From Volvox africanus (Eukaryota > Chlorophyta > Chlorophyceae > Chlamydomonadales > Volvocaceae): a stretch of DNA of 64,000 nucleotides. A program made the translations under genes and the position numbers. Under the pieces are notes generated by a model, which saw nothing but the letters and a program-made list of their open reading frames with translations, did no database searches and was not told the origin of the DNA. Of this stretch, positions 50,901-61,115 are shown piece by piece (the stretch's first letter is position 1; each line of letters starts with the position of its first letter). The stretch covers positions 782,001 to 846,000 of the forward strand of contig BSDZ01000010.1 in the NCBI GenBank assembly GCA_030268105.1, given 5' to 3'.

Positions 50901-52524
50901 AGCAGCGGAAGCAGCAGCTGGGGGGAGGAGCAGGGAAGAGGACGATATCCGGGCGCGAGTTCCATGCGTTGAAGGGAGGAGAGCGAAGAGATAGGGCGAC
51001 GAGCAGAGGAGACGAGAAAGGGCCGCGAACCCGACCAACAGAGCGAACACGATGAATTGCGCGGCTTCACACCGGTATCTAACGGGTTCCTGTACCTCCA
51101 CAATCACCGCTCTTCTTCGCCACCCTGCCTCTCTCTCACATAGCCGCCTCCGTGTTTTCGCATCGCACATTACCGGCCCCCCCTATCTATCCGCCTTATG
51201 TTTTGGGTCTTCTGTGGATTTTGGGTTAGCAATCTAGGCCACGTATTGTCGGCAGGGTCCATCACCCACCTTCTGTGAATTGCCAACAGGGCTGTCGCAA
51301 GGGCATGGTCCAGTGCGCCGCTGCGCTGATGGACCTTCCGGCCCTCACCGTCGTCATACCGGCGACTAGCTGGCGAAGCAACAAAGCGCAGGTCGATGAA
51401 GGCGGTGGTAACATTGCCACAGCGGCTGCTAGGGACCCTCGTGGTGGCAATCCCGATGGAAAGGTCGGTCTTGGAGATGGCGGGAGTGCAACCTTGAGGG
51501 GCTGGTCATCACTTCTCAGCGGCAATGACCCGAGGACGCACTTGCCCACAGCGGTCCTGACCTTGCTGGTTTCAGAGCTGCGACAGGTGTCGGAGGCGGT
51601 GGCGGCGAAAAGGTCAGTAATGGCCTGCGAGTTTGGCAGTGCTGAGGATGGGGTCTCTGTGTATCTTGTATAGACAGCTCCATCTGACAACTGTCTGGCT
51701 AGGCTCACCTTTGTGTTTTTTAACGGGAAGAGCCATGTGTATAGTACGGAGGGAGTACGTATGTGTCTCTGTGTGTTGGTGGTTGACCGACCTCCCGACA
51801 AACTGGTCTCGCTGTTTGTCGCTCTGCTGTCACCACCTTGCCCTCCCTCGTCACGTTGGACTTTAAAGCTCAGTCGTTTGTAACGATAGCAATATACCCT
51901 CTGTGGCAACCCGCTGCCCACACTGGCGGGGCCCCGTCCGCAAGCAGTTGCGCGGACGTTGGCAAAGGTCAGGACGAAGGTTCCAAACTGGTTCCAGAGC
52001 GGCAAATCTGGCGGATGGGAACTGGCCCTCTCAACGTCAATGCCAACGACAGTGGTTTCGGGGTCGGGGCGCCCCGGGAGGATTTCCCCCATCTGGATAA
52101 ATGCACGCGAGGCCGAGTGGTGTCTGCGATGCAGTTGGCAGTGCGGGCGCTGCGTCATTTGGGACGACCTAGCTCTCGGATGCAGCTGCGGCAGGAGGAC
52201 ACTAAGGCAGCGGTGGCCGATGTGCTGATGGCCCTACAGGTATGATATACCTGGGCTAGGGTTGGGACGGGGCCGAGTAGGGCGGGCCGGGATGCGGGTG
52301 GGGGCAAATGCTTGCGGGGGATAGGGAAGTTTGTTGCTTGCAAGGCTCTCTTTCCAGTTAGATGCACATTTGAATGGCGATCACTGGAATGCTCGAATCT
52401 GCTACTGGAATGCCGTATGTGCCTACGGCCGCAGGAGGCGGGCGAGGTGCTGGGGGCCCACTACGACCCACAGCTTCAGGAGCTGTACGGCAGGGTGGGC
52501 TCCTTAGCGGAGGACCTTTCTTGA
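47940..52524 (+). CDS. Hypothetical HEAT/ARM-like helical-repeat protein
   Basis: Exons 47940-48157, 48646-48843, 49118-49174, 49238-49462, 49699-49907, 50451-50753, 51290-51612 (or 51616), about 51854-52239 and 52435-52524. Phases agree for the first six joins; the donor near 51612 and acceptor near 51853 are ambiguous. The translation is helical and Ala/Leu-rich, with HEAT-like units such as [48 protein letters not shown] and [16 protein letters not shown]. No domain is certain; a distant relation to HEAT-repeat proteins of the HEATR6 type is speculation. A usable ATG is at 48022 in the first listed exon; earlier exons may exist. Confidence 0.55.
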
Positions 52525-53280
52525 GGAGCCCGTCTCGTCGTGCCATCCTTGTTTAGTCTAAAAGGAGCCGGGAAGCTCAGGCCTGTCGGACTCCTCGAGA
52601 GTGCTGCACGACATCACGCACAGTGCCATGACGAATGAACTCGGTAGGATCAAAGTGGTCAAGTTGACATCTACAGACTGCGCACATTCGTATGCGCATA
52701 ACTCAGTCGCACTAGAGGCCTGACCTATCAGCATCAGATGGATGGCAAGTGTTGATAACTTCTGTAGGTCAAATTGAGGTGGGATTCGCCTACATCGGCT
52801 CGCCGAGGACTAGGGAAGACCAGGGGAACGTCTCTCTCTCTGCTCTGCCGAGGACGGCAGAGAGCAGTCCTTGCAAAGAGAAGTCGAAAGCATCAGGACG
52901 GAGACGCTGCAGACGGTTTTCTGTGCTGTAGTCTCCGAGCAAGCAAGATAGCCCTGTGGTAGGTAGCCCGAGGTAGCATGCTCCCCACCTTCCAGCAGCT
53001 GTGCCCACCTTCGGCATCGATCTGCTGGATGTTAGCCTCGGTTACTTTGGACCTACCCACAAGAGCGGCGGCCTGGGCCAACCACATTCCATGCATACTG
53101 TTGCGTTCAGGTAGTTGGTTGCATGGGCCACAAATAATACTGCTATGGCGGTAGGCATTTCGATTGTCGTTTTGTGGTCGATCAAAACCTGGAAAGCGGT
53201 TTTCAGACCGCATGTAGCAGACTCTTTGTTATGGCCAGACCCATCGTGCACAATACCTGAGTTTGCGCGAAATTCAGCCC

Positions 53281-53285
53281 TGTAA
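53281..53285 (+). terminator. TGTAA polyadenylation signal, HEAT-like gene
   Basis: First clear TGTAA downstream of the stop at 52524 (757 nt away). It lies only 64 nt from the minus-strand signal of the converging SFI1-like gene, so the two transcripts may abut. Confidence 0.35.
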
Positions 53286-53348
53286 CGGAAGCTTTAACTG
53301 GTCTTAATAGGGCTTATGAATTTTCAAGGCCTGTCACCGCACATCAAA

Positions 53349-53353
53349 TTACA
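53349..53353 (-). terminator. TGTAA polyadenylation signal, SFI1-like gene
   Basis: TTACA on plus, 311 nt after the stop at 53664; this places the duplicated segment 53417-53536 inside the predicted 3' UTR. Confidence 0.4.
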
Positions 53354-53416
53354 AGAAACGGAAGACGAACAAAAGCAAAGACTGCAATTGTTCAGCTGCG
53401 ACAATGGCCCCCCTCC

Positions 53417-53536
53417 CCTTCCAGCGCCTGCTACCAGCCGCGCGGTGGCTTGCGCCCGTGCTGCTGCCCGCCAGGTGCGCATGTGAGAGTGCAACAGCCA
53501 CGGCCGTCGGAAGCGATCAGCGGTGGCGTCACGAAG
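53417..53536. repeat. 120-bp near-identical copy of SFI1-like exon segment
   Basis: Matches 57689-57808 over 120 bp in the same orientation with a single substitution (53502 G versus A); similarity continues raggedly past a small indel to about 53397. In the source copy it encodes RDATADRFRRLWLLHSHMRT and the following Ala/Arg-rich helix, that is, one centrin-binding-type repeat. The copy has one residue changed (Leu to Pro after RFRR) and follows the gene's stop codon. A good acceptor (TGTGTGCAG) precedes it on the minus strand, so use as an alternative last exon is conceivable. Confidence 0.85.
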
Positions 53537-53663
53537 GGTGCTGCACACACAGAATACACCCCTCCCAAACGAAGGCCCCCGTGTGTTTCCATATGCGGCA
53601 TCGTCCAGCCACACCGTCAACATTCATCATGCCCAGACAAACCTGGACAGGCGGTCCTAAACC

Positions 53664-56600
53664 TCAAGCCCCGCCGGGGGTCCTCTCCAAATATCGAGCC
53701 AGGCGTTCCTGGCGGCTCGCCAATAGCGGGGGACCCACGGGTCGCCTCATTGGGCCTTGCTCCCGCCTCTCCGCCCACTTCTTCGGGCCGTAGTCCGACT
53801 CCGAAACAACGGGGGCCATTGTGGTGCTGCCAGCCGGGCCGGCAATCCAGGCAATGCGCCGTCCACCGGACTCACCCACCCAGGGGTCAGTGCCGCTGTC
53901 CAAAGCTGCCCCTCTCCTGCTGCCCGCTGCCTGCGGTACCAGGCAGCTGGACCCCAGACTGAACTGCTGCAGCTGCTCCTCCAGAGGGCCCAGGCCAAGA
54001 GGATCATCATCACCATCAGTGTCAGCCGTGACTCTCAGAATGCCCACTGCGTCACTGCGTCCGCTACTGCACTGACTAGCGCGGGCTGTCCTGCCCCCGT
54101 CCGCTGTTTGGTCTTCAGCCGCAATTGCACCGGTATCGGACGATCCCGTCGCCATCAGTGACTGCCTCAGTGGGTCCGAGTAGCTTGCATCGCCTCTGGC
54201 GCCGCCACCATTATGATCATGTCCATGACCGCCGCACAGTTTTCGATTCGCAACAGCAGTGATGACAGATCCGCCCTTGGTGCTACGGCGTGTCTGCTCC
54301 CTCGCAATCTGTACCTCCGCTAACCAACCCTGGACTTTTGCCCACTGTTGGCTTCGGTGCTGAAGCACCGCTCGCTGCTCCACCGCTTCCTGCCCCAGCC
54401 GCCGCCACTCTGCCAACACACGGCGGGCAGTGCGGCGACCCAGCACTATCTCCACCTCACGCTCGCGCTCCAATTCCCAAAGCAGCTGCTCACTTGCCTG
54501 TGACAGCCGAGAGGCGCGGGTTGAACCGTCAAATTTCTCTCCGTCAGTGCCTGGAAGCCTTGGGATTATGCATCTTATTCACATATGTGTAAAATTTTCA
54601 TCATCTTCTCTGTGAGGCTCCTTCCTCGCGCCAAACACACCTGTTTTTCCGCGGCGGCCCTCCACCCGTGAAAGCAACCCCAAAGCCTCCGGCGGTGCCA
54701 ATGCTCCGCCGCGTCCGCGCGGGAGGCCCAGCCAGCCCGGGCGACCCGCATAAGGCCCAGCAGCACCCCCCGATACCTATGCTGGCGGTGAAACACGGCT
54801 GCGCGGGTCCAGGCCAATAATCGATCCAGGATGACGCGCGCCAACCGATCCTGCAACACGGATTACGGTAGAGGTTATATTGGCTGGCCCGCAGTGTGTC
54901 ACCTGGGTAAGTAACGCGCAGTAAGGTGAGATGCGAGACTCAAATAACCTGTCCAGGAAGAGAAGATGGGGAAAGCGAGGTCACAACCTTTGGGCTGCAG
55001 ATGGCGTCCGTGGCAACGGAGGATGGGAGCGTCCTCGGCTTGCTTACAGTGGTAAATCCAGAGTGCGGCCAGCAACAAGAACCCCACCGTGTCGCTCACC
55101 CGTTTGCGGCTCCGTCCAACGGCCACAGCTGCGGCCATCCTGCTGACTGTCCGCACCCGCGCACGGACTGCGCCTTGTGACAGACCCTGTAACATTGCGA
55201 TAGGATTTGGCACGATAGGCGCGGGGAGAAGATCACCGAGACATGTCTAAAACATACCTGAAGGGCAAAGCCCCCTCGAACTATCCAGACCGAAAGTTAA
55301 CTTTGTTTGCCAGCAGCATTGAGCCAATGGACAGTGCGTACCTCCCTTGCAGCGCCCTTCCTGTCCCCATCTCTTTGCCTTACCAAAAGCGCCCGCTGCA
55401 ACATCCCGGTGATGAAATGTCGGTCCGCGCGCTGGGCCTTTTGTCGCGCTGTTGCCACCAGCTGCATCCAAGGCATCAAGCCGTGCCTACATGGGGGCAA
55501 TGCTCACAAAGGGATGAAACCACACGATCCGACATAGAAAACATCAGAGACAAAGACACATGCACCCTCGAACTTTGGCATCATCTTCGCACCCACGATA
55601 CAGACATAGACAGCAGCAACTCAGGTCTCATCACTTGGTCACAAACACCACGCTGTCACGACATAGTACCGTCCCTCAAACACATATAGTGCCTTTGCGT
55701 CAATGCAGTGTCATGTCGTGACAACGCGGCGCACCGCACACCACAGCGGCCCAGCACCGGTCCAGTGCCAAACGTAGCAACAGCCACAGGCGCGTATTCA
55801 TGCTGTCAATCCGTAAGAGGAGTCTACGAACCATGGACTCAATCGACCCGTCGTCCCCTCTGGCAGCTTACCATTTCAGCAGCCCGCGAACGTGGTGCAC
55901 CCCGGCCAACTGCTCCATGTGGGCCGCCAACTCTAAAGCCAGCCGACGCGCTTGTTCGTCCGCCTGCCGGCGCCGCCGTACCTCCGCTGCACGCAACCGC
56001 TCCAGGTCAACAGGCGTGAAAGTGGCATTGCACCCAGCTGCCGCCGCGGGCCGGATGTTGTTGTGCGGAGTTGGGCTGGTGGTGCTGTTAAAGACCCCGG
56101 GCCTGGAACCTGTGCTTGTTGGGTTGCTGCTGGTGTCCATGGTACGGGGGATGCCGCATTTAAGGGGCAACGATTGCAGAACAGCGCGAGTTTGGCGCAA
56201 GGTTGAGGAGGATGCAGTGGGGATACATGTAATCCGATCTGAGGGCTGCGATTGCTCCAGCTGTTTTTGATGACTTTGTTGGAGCCAGCCGTGCTGCTCA
56301 TCATGTTGCGGCTCGCACGAGTTATGGACCATGGATTGAGGTTTCACTGTTGGGGGCGGTGGGGGAGGTAACATCATGACGCGAGTCTCTTTTGATGGGA
56401 AGTACGCGGGTGGGAACCCTTCTTCCCGATCTCTGAAGGGATCAGTCCCATAGGTTGCTGCCGTAACAGCCAGGCCCTCAGCGCAAGATCCGGAACCCGC
56501 TCGGAAATCAACTTCATGACGAGCTCCATGAATTTCTGGGCCCAGCTTCTGGTCGCTATCGGCGCCACCGGTGCTCTTTCGGATGTCCTTCCGCTGCCCT

Positions 56601-59600
56601 TCTTCCATCCGGCAATTATGCTTCTCCGCCTCTTCCTCCCCCTCGACTGCAGCAGAGGTTTCCCCCCCACTAGACCACACGGAGCTCACAGAGGAAAGGT
56701 TCAGGGGGCCTTGGCGCATCTGCCCATCTGCCGCCACGTCGCCCCAGAGCCCTGTGTCATCTGCAGCGACCAGCTCTTCTTTCGATGCTCCAAGGTCGCA
56801 GGAACCCGCTGCCACTTGCGCCGCGCCAACGACCCCGGAGTCAACTCCCGACGCGTCCGACACGCACTGCTGGTGGCGACGCCGCACCATTTGCCGCAGC
56901 ACGTTAAGCGCTGCATCGCTATTTTGGCTACGGTTGTCAGCACTGCCCTGGCTAAGACCACGGCCACCAGCGCTGCTTCTATTGAATCCTGGCGGGGAAT
57001 CCGATCTCCCGGTGCAGTTGCCAGCTGCCCAGACCGCTGCTGTCCCCGTTGGCACCGCCGTCGAAGCGACCCATGGGTCCGTGGTGACCCGCGTCCCCAT
57101 CACTGCCGTCGCCACCATGTGTCGAGTGTCATCGCATGCTGCAAGTACCTGGTTACGACGATAGCGCGCGCGAGCGCTGGTGGACAGCTGAAAAGGCACG
57201 GGCACCGTAGCGCGAGTCCCTCCAGCTAATGGAGGCGGCGCTACCGCCGCTGTTGGGTTGGCGGCAGCAGGACCACTGGATGCGTTCGCTGTGGCGTCAC
57301 GGCGGCCGCGCATCACCTCCGGCCTGATCCACTTGTTCAGGCCGGGGAAAGGCCGGCTGGTCTTCGCCGACGCCGTCGCAGGCGTCGCAGCTGCTGCAGA
57401 AGTGTGCGAAAGCCCTGGCACCGACGGCGGCAGCGGGCCACTTCTGCCACCACTGGCATGGCCGGTAGAAACATCATTGACTTTGGCCTCCTTAGTTTCA
57501 CCGGAATGCTGGGAACCGCTCGTCATGACAACGGCTGAAGGATGCGGCGTCCCAGCCGTGCTCCGAAACGCTTCTCGTTGGCACCGCAGCCGGTCCAGCA
57601 AAGCAGCTACTGCTGTGGTGCGCCGTCGTTGCTGGTCCTGCGCTGGACCGCCGCAGCTTCTGGCGCCGGAGGCAGCGACAATGCCCCCCCTTCCAGCGCC
57701 TGCTACCAGCCGCGCGGTGGCTTGCGCCCGTGCTGCTGCCCGCCAGGTGCGCATGTGAGAGTGCAACAGCCACAGCCGTCGGAAGCGATCAGCGGTGGCG
57801 TCACGAAGTGCCTCCGCCTGGGGAGGGGGAGGGGATGATTGGCCGACACGGGCGGGGGATGTGGGATGCAGGAAAGACAGCCCCAGCCCCATCATGCCTC
57901 GTTCCCGCTCTGCTGGACCTACCTGCTGCTCACAGCTAAGCTCCGCTACCCGCACCACTTGGCAGCGTCGCTCCTCCGCACTCGCTACAGCCGCGCGTCG
58001 CCAGGCTGCCAGGCTGTAGTGCAACAACCATAGCCGCCGAAAACGACACGCCACCTGGAAGGTGAAGGACAAGTCGGGAAACGTTCGCGCCATGCCCCGC
58101 CGTGTATGATCGACCTTAATGGGTTAACGAAACTCCCAGCAGGTGACGTTGACAGAGCGGCCGCTGATCACAAGCGCCTGAGTCCTTGTCTTATGTTGTT
58201 ATATGTCTGACACTAGTTATCCATGCCGCGTACCTCTTCCCGACGCGTCGCCTCAACGAGCTCCACGGCCTCCGCTGCGAGCCTCGCAGCCCGCACCGCG
58301 CGGGCGGTACTACGCCAGGCGGCAAAGCAGCACCGCGTCCTGCGCAGAGTTTGGAAAGAGGGGTCCGTTGCTCGTCGGACGGCAGGAAGGACGCACATGA
58401 GGAGGTTCGCGAGAAAATTGGGACTCCCAATGTGGAGTAGTGTGTATCCTAAACTCCCTTAGGGAGTAAACTCTCCGTCCTGCCATTCGCAGCTGAGTAA
58501 GCCAGGAAGGCACCGAATGCTTGGGCTGTACAGGGCGACTCGCATACAATTCGGATCAAGCACCCAGCCATCCAGACAGAAGAGAATTCTCGCCCTCATC
58601 ATCCTCCCACTCCCCATTCGCCATCCTCGGCCTTTTGCCACAGCCTATCTACGCCCGCCTTTCTGATTACATGATGGTCACAACGGTAATGTTGCGACTT
58701 AGCCCAGATGTTTAGGTTGCTGCGCGCCGTTCCTGTTCTACCGCACCGCATCTCTTTCCTCGCTTGTGATCCGGGGTCCAGGGTCATTGTCCCCGCAGGG
58801 CCTACCTCGATGCATGTAGCCGTGCCCTATGCTCCTCAGTCTCTCGACGGGACCATTTAGCGGCCAAACCCCACAGCCGTATGTACAACACCACGCGCGC
58901 CAGCTGCACAGCTCGATCTTCGACCGCCGTGATCGCCGCTGCAGCTGTCGCCTCTGCCTCTCGCTGCAACAGCCGCTGCTTCGCTTTCAAGGCCTCCTCA
59001 GTGGAGGCCTCCCGGGCCGCCGCCATGAGGCTTTGCATCTCAATCTGCAGCTCCAGTTCCGGAGTAGCAGCAGTGCTGGCTGCCCTGGCGACGCCACTAG
59101 TGGCGGCGGCGGCGGCTAGGGCCGCCGCTGCCACAACATGTTGCGCTGGCGGCGGCTCCATAACTGTGTACGAATGCATGAGGGAGCCTGATGCTGCAGC
59201 ACTAGGCATCCGGAGACCGAGTCGTACAGATGATGCAAGCCGATGTACGATACCCCAAGCGACCTCCTCGAAGCTGCCTTCTGCTGCGATGTCAACATCT
59301 GCAGCTGTACCGAGCGGGGTTGCTGCCCGTGCGTTACCGTACTTACTCATGTTTCGTGGTACGACAGTCTGTCTAAGTGGCAGCCCCGTTGTAAGGAAGC
59401 GTTCGGCCGCCGCCAACTTGGCACTTGCAGGTGAGGCAACGGCGCTGCCATCGCCGCAACCGCTGCCACCATGGCCCTGCTGGTGGTCGCGGAGCTGCTG
59501 CTCAGCCTGCTGCAGAGCCGCGACCGCCCGCTCATACGGCGATGCTAAGGTAGCTGGTGCGTTGGATTGCCCGGCCCTCTGGCGGCGGCCTGCACCGCCG

Positions 59601-60505
59601 ATGCTTGCGGTGGCGGAGGAGCCATCTGCTGCCCCTGCTGGTGCCGCCGGCAGCCCCTTGGTCACCGAGCTTCTCGCATCGGCATGGACCCCCGCGATGC
59701 CGTTATCTGAGCTACAAGCCATGGGGGCCGAACAACGTATGGTCGTCACTCTCTCGCGTTCACCTCGGCTAGTAGCGTACGGCTCCACGGTAGTGGTGGC
59801 CACGGCTGCAGAATTTGTGCACACCTTATCGGCGCTGCGGTACTGTGCACCAGCCGCACTGCATTGACCCATAGGGCTTGCGGTGTTACTGCCGCCGGGG
59901 GGGTATTGGCCGCCTGGAGAGGGGACTAATTTGGTCGGGCTGAGGCCAGATGCAGTGGCAACCACCTCCGCGTTGACCCTACGTACGAGGATCTGCCAGC
60001 GACTGGGCTGATCACCGCCGGACGTATCGGTGTCCAAGTCCGCTGCACCACTCGGAGCTATCCAGTCGCCACGGTGCTGTGGAGCGGAAATGTCATGTGT
60101 TGCGAGGCTCTGGAGCTGAGGTGGCGAGGTTTTCGGCGAAGTATTACTCTGTAAGCTGATGTAGTAACTTGGGATATAGCTGCGGGGTGCCATTTGGAAG
60201 GGTTGTGGCGCCGGGTTGTCGTGTTGGCACGCAATGGCGTGGCTAGATGCGGCGCCCTGGTCCCAGATAGAAGCTGTGGCCAAACTATGAACGCCTCTGG
60301 AGAGAAGGGTCTGTAAATCAAGTTTGGGTTCCGATATGTTATTGTCCCGCTTGGGGCTGATGTCAAGCAGCACGTCGCTTCCTTCGACATGCTCCAGGAA
60401 GCCACGTATCGGAGAACGCTGCCTGGATCGCCGCGCTTCTGCCACTAGCTGTTTAGCTACAATTTGGGGGTTGAGAAGGTTTGGGCAAGTTAATGGGGTG
60501 TCCAA
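53664..60505 (-). CDS. SFI1-like centrin-binding repeat protein
   Basis: Exons in transcript order: about 60448-58806, 58339-58234, 58054-55872, 55486-55384, 55186-55100, 54850-54641 and 54497-53664, with matching phases; roughly 1,700 residues. Spaced helical units with the SFI1 pattern (hydrophobic, then Trp about every 20-30 residues) include RLWGLAAKWSRRETEEHRAR, RTRCCFAAWRSTARAVRAAR, RRLWLLHYSLAAWRRAA, RRLWLLHSHMRTWRAAARAQ, MPWMQLVATARQKAQRAD and RRRLWGCFHGWRAAAEKQ. Such repeats bind centrin along a long helix in SFI1 proteins of centrosomes and basal bodies, a fitting role in a flagellate. Long low-complexity regions separate the repeats. The start is unresolved: the frame is closed upstream of 60505 with no ATG before 60193, so an upstream exon joining at 60448 is likely. 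The donor at 55100 was preferred over one at 55048 because only it keeps phase. Confidence 0.62.
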
Positions 60506-61115
60506 GTGTTGGAAAACGGGTTGTAGCTAGCGTCGAAAAATTAAAAGGGGTTACCATGGCCTAAAATTTACCGAGGAAATTCCTTACCCTCTTGAAAGAC
60601 AGCAGCGGCATCAGCTAAGGGACTTGGCCTCGGCATTTTCGGGCTGCGTTGGCCAAACTGTTACTGACAGTTCGCTGGCCGGTCAGGTACACAGCATATT
60701 ATCACAACCTCTTTGCCATGATCATTGAGCGTTATAAAGCATTAGTCCAATCACTTTGCGTCTGCTTAAGGCACTGTGAAGCTACTGCCGTCAGGTTGCC
60801 CTGGGTGAGGTTTTGCGTACAAGATTCATCATGGGTCGTCCGTATAACGGCTGCAAGTTTCCTACAAGTAACATTACGTCCAGTTATATTTTTCGAACGT
60901 CCACAACATCGCCCGGTTGACGGTTTTCATTGTCGGAATGCATGGATCACATGCAACTATGTTAAATTTTTCGTTTCATACAGCACACATTGTAATCCAA
61001 ATCATTATTTATTTCGAAGCAAGGGTCTGCGGTGGGCTGCTGACGGTACGAAATCTGTGCTTACAACAAATATTGACGAAGAGAAGGAATTCCATACACT
61101 GCAATTCTAAGTAAG
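60506..61115. other. Divergent intergenic region
   Basis: About 600 bp between the divergent SFI1-like and RRM genes, presumably holding both promoters. An ORF at 60649-61110 (153 codons) has no recognised feature and is probably chance. Confidence 0.45.

Noticed and set aside
50277..51170. 297-codon minus-strand ORF
   Set aside because: Antisense to a phased exon of the HEAT-like gene and its intron; no recognisable domain.
51262..52158. 298-codon minus-strand ORF
   Set aside because: Antisense to two exons and an intron; no motif. The plus-strand frame has splice signals and a consistent end.
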